Assembly: GCA_964571235.1 (NCBI GenBank)
Contig: CAZNAI010000004.1
Coordinates: 434,001-498,000, forward strand
Origin: JACRAV01 sp964571235
GTDB lineage: Bacteria > Zixibacteria > MSB-5A5 > GN15 > FEB-12
Length of the DNA stretch: 64,000 nucleotides
Direction: 5' to 3'
In this document: in pieces, positions 60,998 to 64,000 of the stretch
Numbering within the stretch: the stretch's first letter is position 1
Layout: each line of letters begins with the position of its first letter
Translations under genes and position numbers: made by a program
The notes under the pieces: model-generated
What the model saw: only the letters and a program-made list of their open reading frames with translations
Database searches by the model: none
Told to the model about the DNA's origin: nothing

Positions 60998-61554
60998 CCT
61001 TTCCTCCCTTCGCCGAGGAGGGCTTTAAATGCCAGCGAATAGGTTGGCGTTGTGCTTTGATCGGCTGGGCCAATGATGGAGCAGTAATTGACACCGCGGA
61101 AGTAGGGGAGAGTCTCAACCTGCTCAACGAAGCGGCCAAATCCGACATAGTCACCTTTTAGGCGCACGGTGATATTCAAAAAGAGCGGCTCACCCGGTTT
61201 GTCGGCGGTCTCACGCAAGGCCAGCAGTTCGCTGACGGGTGGTTCTACGTCCGTCACTATCATGCTTTGGGCGGCGGCCGAACGCCGAACTTCATCGATT
61301 AAGCGTAGCACCTCTGACTTGCCAAAAAGCACACCCAACTGGCGTTGTTTCTGCTTGGCCAGATCGGCTTGTGCTTTGATAAGCGCTGGCAGTTGTGCCG
61401 CGGTAGCCTTGAAGTCATCAAGTTGCGTGGTTGCTACGCCAATCTGACCGTCGATGGTGGCTATCTGCTGACGGTTCGGGCTATAGGCGAGTGTGTACCA
61501 CCCAATAGAGAGCCCAATTGCGGCCAAGGCTATGATGATCCTCTTAATACTCAC
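60994..61554 (-). CDS. Type IV pilus alignment protein PilO-like
   Basis: A 186-residue protein with one N-terminal membrane helix (IIIALAAIGLSIGWYTLAY), a coiled coil (about 40-85, QLDDFKATAAQLPALIKAQA) and a C-terminal ferredoxin-like domain (LFLNITVRLKGDYVGFGRFV). This is the PilO pattern; PilO pairs with PilN. It overlaps the PilM-PilN fusion gene and PilP gene by ATGA, indicating one operon. Confidence 0.85.
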   Translation of the reverse strand: MSIKRIIIALAAIGLSIGWYTLAYSPNRQQIATIDGQIGVATTQLDDFKATAAQLPALIKAQADLAKQKQRQLGVLFGKSEVLRLIDEVRRSAAAQSMIVTDVEPPVSELLALRETADKPGEPLFLNITVRLKGDYVGFGRFVEQVETLPYFRGVNYCSIIGPADQSTTPTYSLAFKALLGEGRKG

Positions 61555-63158
61555 AGACGCTCCGTCATGGTTATTTGAAAGAGCAAAGATGCACTACCGC
61601 TTTCGATTTTCTTCTGGTATCCGTCAACCGTGACCTGCGTAAAGACAGGCGACTGTCGGAGGCGTTCAACAAATTCCGCCAAAATCAATTCGGGCGGAGT
61701 TGCGGTTGAGCGGACAATACCCGCCATGCGTCCGTTCTTTTCGCCCTGCTGGGAGGAGACCGCATAGTCGTACAACCGGATTTCCGGCGGAGTGAGGATC
61801 GAGATTTCTTTCAGTCCTGCGGAAGCGAAACTCGGTGTCGCCTGCGACTTGGCGAGATAGGCCTGATCGAAGGCCATCTGTTGTTTTAGGCTATCATATG
61901 AAGCGTACAACGAAGACGCCTTAAACTGATCAATCTCGGCCTGGATCGAGGCGAGTCTATGGCTCGCGTCGGTGACCGAGCTACCCGACCAGAGCCAGAG
62001 CCAGCCGAGGATAGCGGCGAGAATTCCAATTCCCGATATAGCCCAGCGGTCAATGCGCCGGGCAGAGTGGGCGGAGGCGATATCGTCAGGGAGAAGATTT
62101 GGCAGTAATAAGTTATTAACGGCGGCCGCGACGACCGGCAAACAGACAGCGGCGGATGTGCGGGCGTCGTCGGACTGATACTCAATGCTCTTAACCAATT
62201 CGATGGGAAAGCGGTGGAAGTCGAATTCAAGATGACCGCTTAATCGATCAATGAGATCGTCGGTATACGACAAATCGCCGTAGACATAAACTTGGTTTGA
62301 GAATCGGTTGGCGTACTGACCGGCATAGAAATCCAGCGAGTTTTGCAGTTCGTTGACGAGCGATTCGGTGAAGTACTCAAACACCGTATCATCACGTCGA
62401 TTGGCAAGGAATTGCGAGCCCAATGAGATGACGTGTGAGAATTCCAGCTCGGTGCCCCGATAGTACGAGATCTCTGAGCGCAGTCGCTCAATGTTGATAA
62501 GGCAGTAATTTGATTCAGGATCAAACTGCGGCATGCCATCAAGGAGCCGCCCGACGACGTCGGTTGACAGATACACCGCCTCTATGGGAATATTCAGAGC
62601 GCGAAATGGCGCGAGGTATTCGTCTATGAGGCGGCGGGTTCCGGCAACCAGCGCGACTTTGACCTTTGCCTCCGAGTCGGACGTCACATTAGCAATTGGC
62701 CGAAAAGCATAGTGGCAATCGGCTATTGGAAAGGGAATCTGGCGCTTGGCCTCAAATTGAATTGCGGCCTTTAGAGCGCGAGCCCCAACGGCGGGCATGG
62801 TGAGACGACGGTACGCGGTTTCATTCCCGCCGATGGCCAGGGCGATTGATTTCCATCGTCCACCCATGTCGTGACAAATGTCATCGACCGCGCCGGTAAT
62901 GAATTGCCGGCGGTGATCCGGATCTTTCAGATCGCGCGGTATGTAGACTTTGCGAACCTCGACAAGTTTCCTGGAGCCGGGGAAATGACGGCAATGCGCG
63001 GCCGAAATTGAATCGTCGCTTATCGAGAACGCCAGTTCGTTTCCAAAGGTCATTTTTCGGGCAGGACGGTGATACCGCTGGCGTGCCACAGCCAGATCCG
63101 CGGGGATACTGGCTGATAGTTGCGAAGGCTCCAGGCGAGTTGTTTCAGCGATTTTCAT
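61551..63158 (-). CDS. PilM-PilN fusion protein of type IV pilus assembly
   Basis: A 535-residue protein. The N-terminal part (about 38-350) is PilM-like, an actin-fold ATPase (LAIGGNETAYRRLTMPAV, AIQFEAKRQIPFPIADCHYA). One membrane helix follows (AISGIGILAAILGWLWLW, about 376-395), then a coiled coil and a PilN-like C-terminal domain. PilM normally is a separate cytoplasmic protein that binds the N-terminal tail of PilN, so fusing them keeps the same topology. There is no internal stop or restart. The neighbouring PilO, PilP and PilQ genes support the call. Confidence 0.82.
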   Translation of the reverse strand: MKIAETTRLEPSQLSASIPADLAVARQRYHRPARKMTFGNELAFSISDDSISAAHCRHFPGSRKLVEVRKVYIPRDLKDPDHRRQFITGAVDDICHDMGGRWKSIALAIGGNETAYRRLTMPAVGARALKAAIQFEAKRQIPFPIADCHYAFRPIANVTSDSEAKVKVALVAGTRRLIDEYLAPFRALNIPIEAVYLSTDVVGRLLDGMPQFDPESNYCLINIERLRSEISYYRGTELEFSHVISLGSQFLANRRDDTVFEYFTESLVNELQNSLDFYAGQYANRFSNQVYVYGDLSYTDDLIDRLSGHLEFDFHRFPIELVKSIEYQSDDARTSAAVCLPVVAAAVNNLLLPNLLPDDIASAHSARRIDRWAISGIGILAAILGWLWLWSGSSVTDASHRLASIQAEIDQFKASSLYASYDSLKQQMAFDQAYLAKSQATPSFASAGLKEISILTPPEIRLYDYAVSSQQGEKNGRMAGIVRSTATPPELILAEFVERLRQSPVFTQVTVDGYQKKIESGSASLLFQITMTERL

Positions 63159-63184
63159 CGTGCCATAGTTCCTAAGTCATCTAA

Positions 63185-63631
63185 TCAGAACTTGACGGTG
63201 TCATTTCCCCCGGGGGAAATGATTCTGCGATTGGTTGAGTCGTACACGTAACTTTGTCCCCAGGCATCTTTGAGATAATCGCCGCGACTACTGTCGAGAT
63301 AGGGGCCGTTCCATCCCAGCCGGGTCAGTCGATCATACGCCGAAAGCGCACCCGGCTTGCGTGCCAGATCGAGCAAGGCCGACGGTGGGGCGCCGCAGTC
63401 GCCTTCGTATCCACGGTCGATATATTGCCCGCCCGAGACAGCCGATGGATTACCAACAATTGCTCGTTTGAGCATGTTGAGTTCTTCGCGAGTGGCATTG
63501 ACTTTGGCCGAGGTGGTGAAGTTAGAAAAGACCGGTACTGCCACGGCGGCCAGTACACCGAGCACGACGATAATAATGGCAAGCTCGATCAGGGTGAATC
63601 CCCGATCGAGCTTGAAATCGCTTCTGTTCAT
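63185..63631 (-). CDS. Type IV pilin-like protein
   Basis: A 148-residue prepilin from ATG 63631 (MNRSDFKLDRG). The class III leader is cut by prepilin peptidase between Gly and Phe: G|FTLIELAIIIVVLGVLAAVA, with the conserved Glu at +5. The rest is a pilin head (about 45-148, ending GNDTVKF) with two Cys-poor loops. The open frame upstream of 63631 is not used. It is followed by the PilM-PilN gene after 26 bases. Its leader is probably processed by the enzyme at 38.5 kb. Confidence 0.9.
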   Translation of the reverse strand: MNRSDFKLDRGFTLIELAIIIVVLGVLAAVAVPVFSNFTTSAKVNATREELNMLKRAIVGNPSAVSGGQYIDRGYEGDCGAPPSALLDLARKPGALSAYDRLTRLGWNGPYLDSSRGDYLKDAWGQSYVYDSTNRRIISPGGNDTVKF

Positions 63632-63656
63632 ACCTGGTTCCCCGCAGAAAGAGGAA

Positions 63657-64000
63657 TCAGAAACTGTTCTCACCGACGGTATTGGTGTTCGGCCAGATTT
63701 CGCCGGTAGCGGCCAGATAAGCCCAACCGCCACGAGCGCCAACGATGGTGCCTTTGGTCACGCCGGTGACGATTGAGTCAGGGGCGTTGGTCGAGGTCTG
63801 GTACGGGTTTTTCGGAACTGACTGCGCCATGACTGTGCCGACTGTTCCGAGCTGGACGAGACTTGGCCAGGCGGCGGTCCCAGTTGTGACAGCCTGGTTG
63901 GCATAGTAAATGGTGATGCCGGAGCGAAGGGCGCCAAGCGCACCGCGACAAGCGGCATCTTTGGCCTGGGCGCTCATATCCTGGTACTTCGGTATCGCGA
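63657..64000 (-). CDS. Type IV pilin-like protein, partial (N-terminus outside window)
   Basis: The frame is open to the window edge. Visible residues begin AIPKYQDMSAQAKDAACRG, typical of the segment right after the pilin membrane helix (VAIAIPKYQDM). The head domain follows (ALGALRSGITIYYANQAVTT) and ends NTNTVGENSF. An ATG at 63977 is internal, not the start. It precedes the other pilin by 25 bases on the minus strand, so the two pilins are in one operon with pilMNOPQ. Confidence 0.85.
   Translation of the reverse strand, partial: AIPKYQDMSAQAKDAACRGALGALRSGITIYYANQAVTTGTAAWPSLVQLGTVGTVMAQSVPKNPYQTSTNAPDSIVTGVTKGTIVGARGGWAYLAATGEIWPNTNTVGENSF

Noticed and set aside
1..64000. CRISPR arrays, tRNA or rRNA genes, insertion sequences, prophage
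   Set aside because: None recognised by eye; repeats seen are palindromes or short direct copies without the regular spacing of an array, and no transposase or integrase was found.

Overview
The window reads as chromosomal DNA of a Gram-negative bacterium with an outer membrane: lipoproteins, an OmpW-like beta-barrel, a SPOR protein, a type IV pilus secretin. No rRNA, tRNA, CRISPR array, transposase or phage module was recognised. The best taxonomic guess is a Zixibacteria-like lineage of the FCB group. This is inference, resting on secreted proteins ending in a cysteine-rich double dockerin-like module (motif LIDYLYISF), an FCB-style C-terminal sorting-like domain, a 31-residue basic AURKAIP1/COX24-like ribosomal protein, and a MutS/MutL pair whose MutL keeps its endonuclease motif.

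Layout. 1-6.6 kb: TPR and SPOR proteins, then mutS-mutL-miaA, all overlapping. 6.8-10.6 kb: lipoprotein murein transglycosylase with four LysM domains, sppA, HU and the small ribosomal protein gene. 10.8-18.1 kb: a large secreted beta-propeller protein, a protein built of three copies of an unfamiliar repeat, a secreted TPR protein, purD-purE (minus strand) and an outer-membrane barrel. 18.2-22.6 kb: a sigma54-type response regulator followed by a good sigma54 promoter candidate in front of an Fn3 lipoprotein / DUF4384-PEGA protein pair. 22.7-31.8 kb: AraC regulator and a surface-protein island (subtilase with an ETG instead of DTG catalytic motif, S74 fibre-like protein, dockerin-like protein, SBBP-repeat protein). 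32-38.4 kb: hrcA-grpE-dnaK-dnaJ-prmA-rsmE with no CIRCE element. 38.5-42.4 kb: prepilin peptidase, sensor kinase, EF-P (Arg at the tip) and RNase HIII, whose only suitable start is a CTG overlapping the efp stop. 43.2-47.6 kb: FMN riboswitch with terminator controlling ribD-ribE-ribBA-ribH-nusB. 47.6-52.8 kb: DUF2723 membrane protein, GT4 glycosyltransferase and a flippase-like membrane protein. 52.8-58.3 kb: repeat-rich accessory region with a sigma-region-4-like protein, a small protein behind a structured leader, a methyltransferase, another dockerin-like protein and a ZIP transporter. 58.3-64 kb: rhodanese/DoxX-type pair, then on the minus strand a type IV pilus assembly cluster (pilins, PilM-PilN fusion, PilO, PilP, short PilQ).

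How parts fit. The pilus cluster, the prepilin peptidase at 38.5 kb, and possibly the kinase at 39.3 kb and sigma54 regulator at 18.2 kb could form one surface-appendage programme, though the link is only inferred. The most interesting unexplained items are the dockerin-like domain family with a possible cohesin-like partner, the three-repeat protein at 13.1 kb, the sigma54 locus, the palindromic repeat families in intergenic DNA, and the small three-gene locus at 53.2-54.5 kb.
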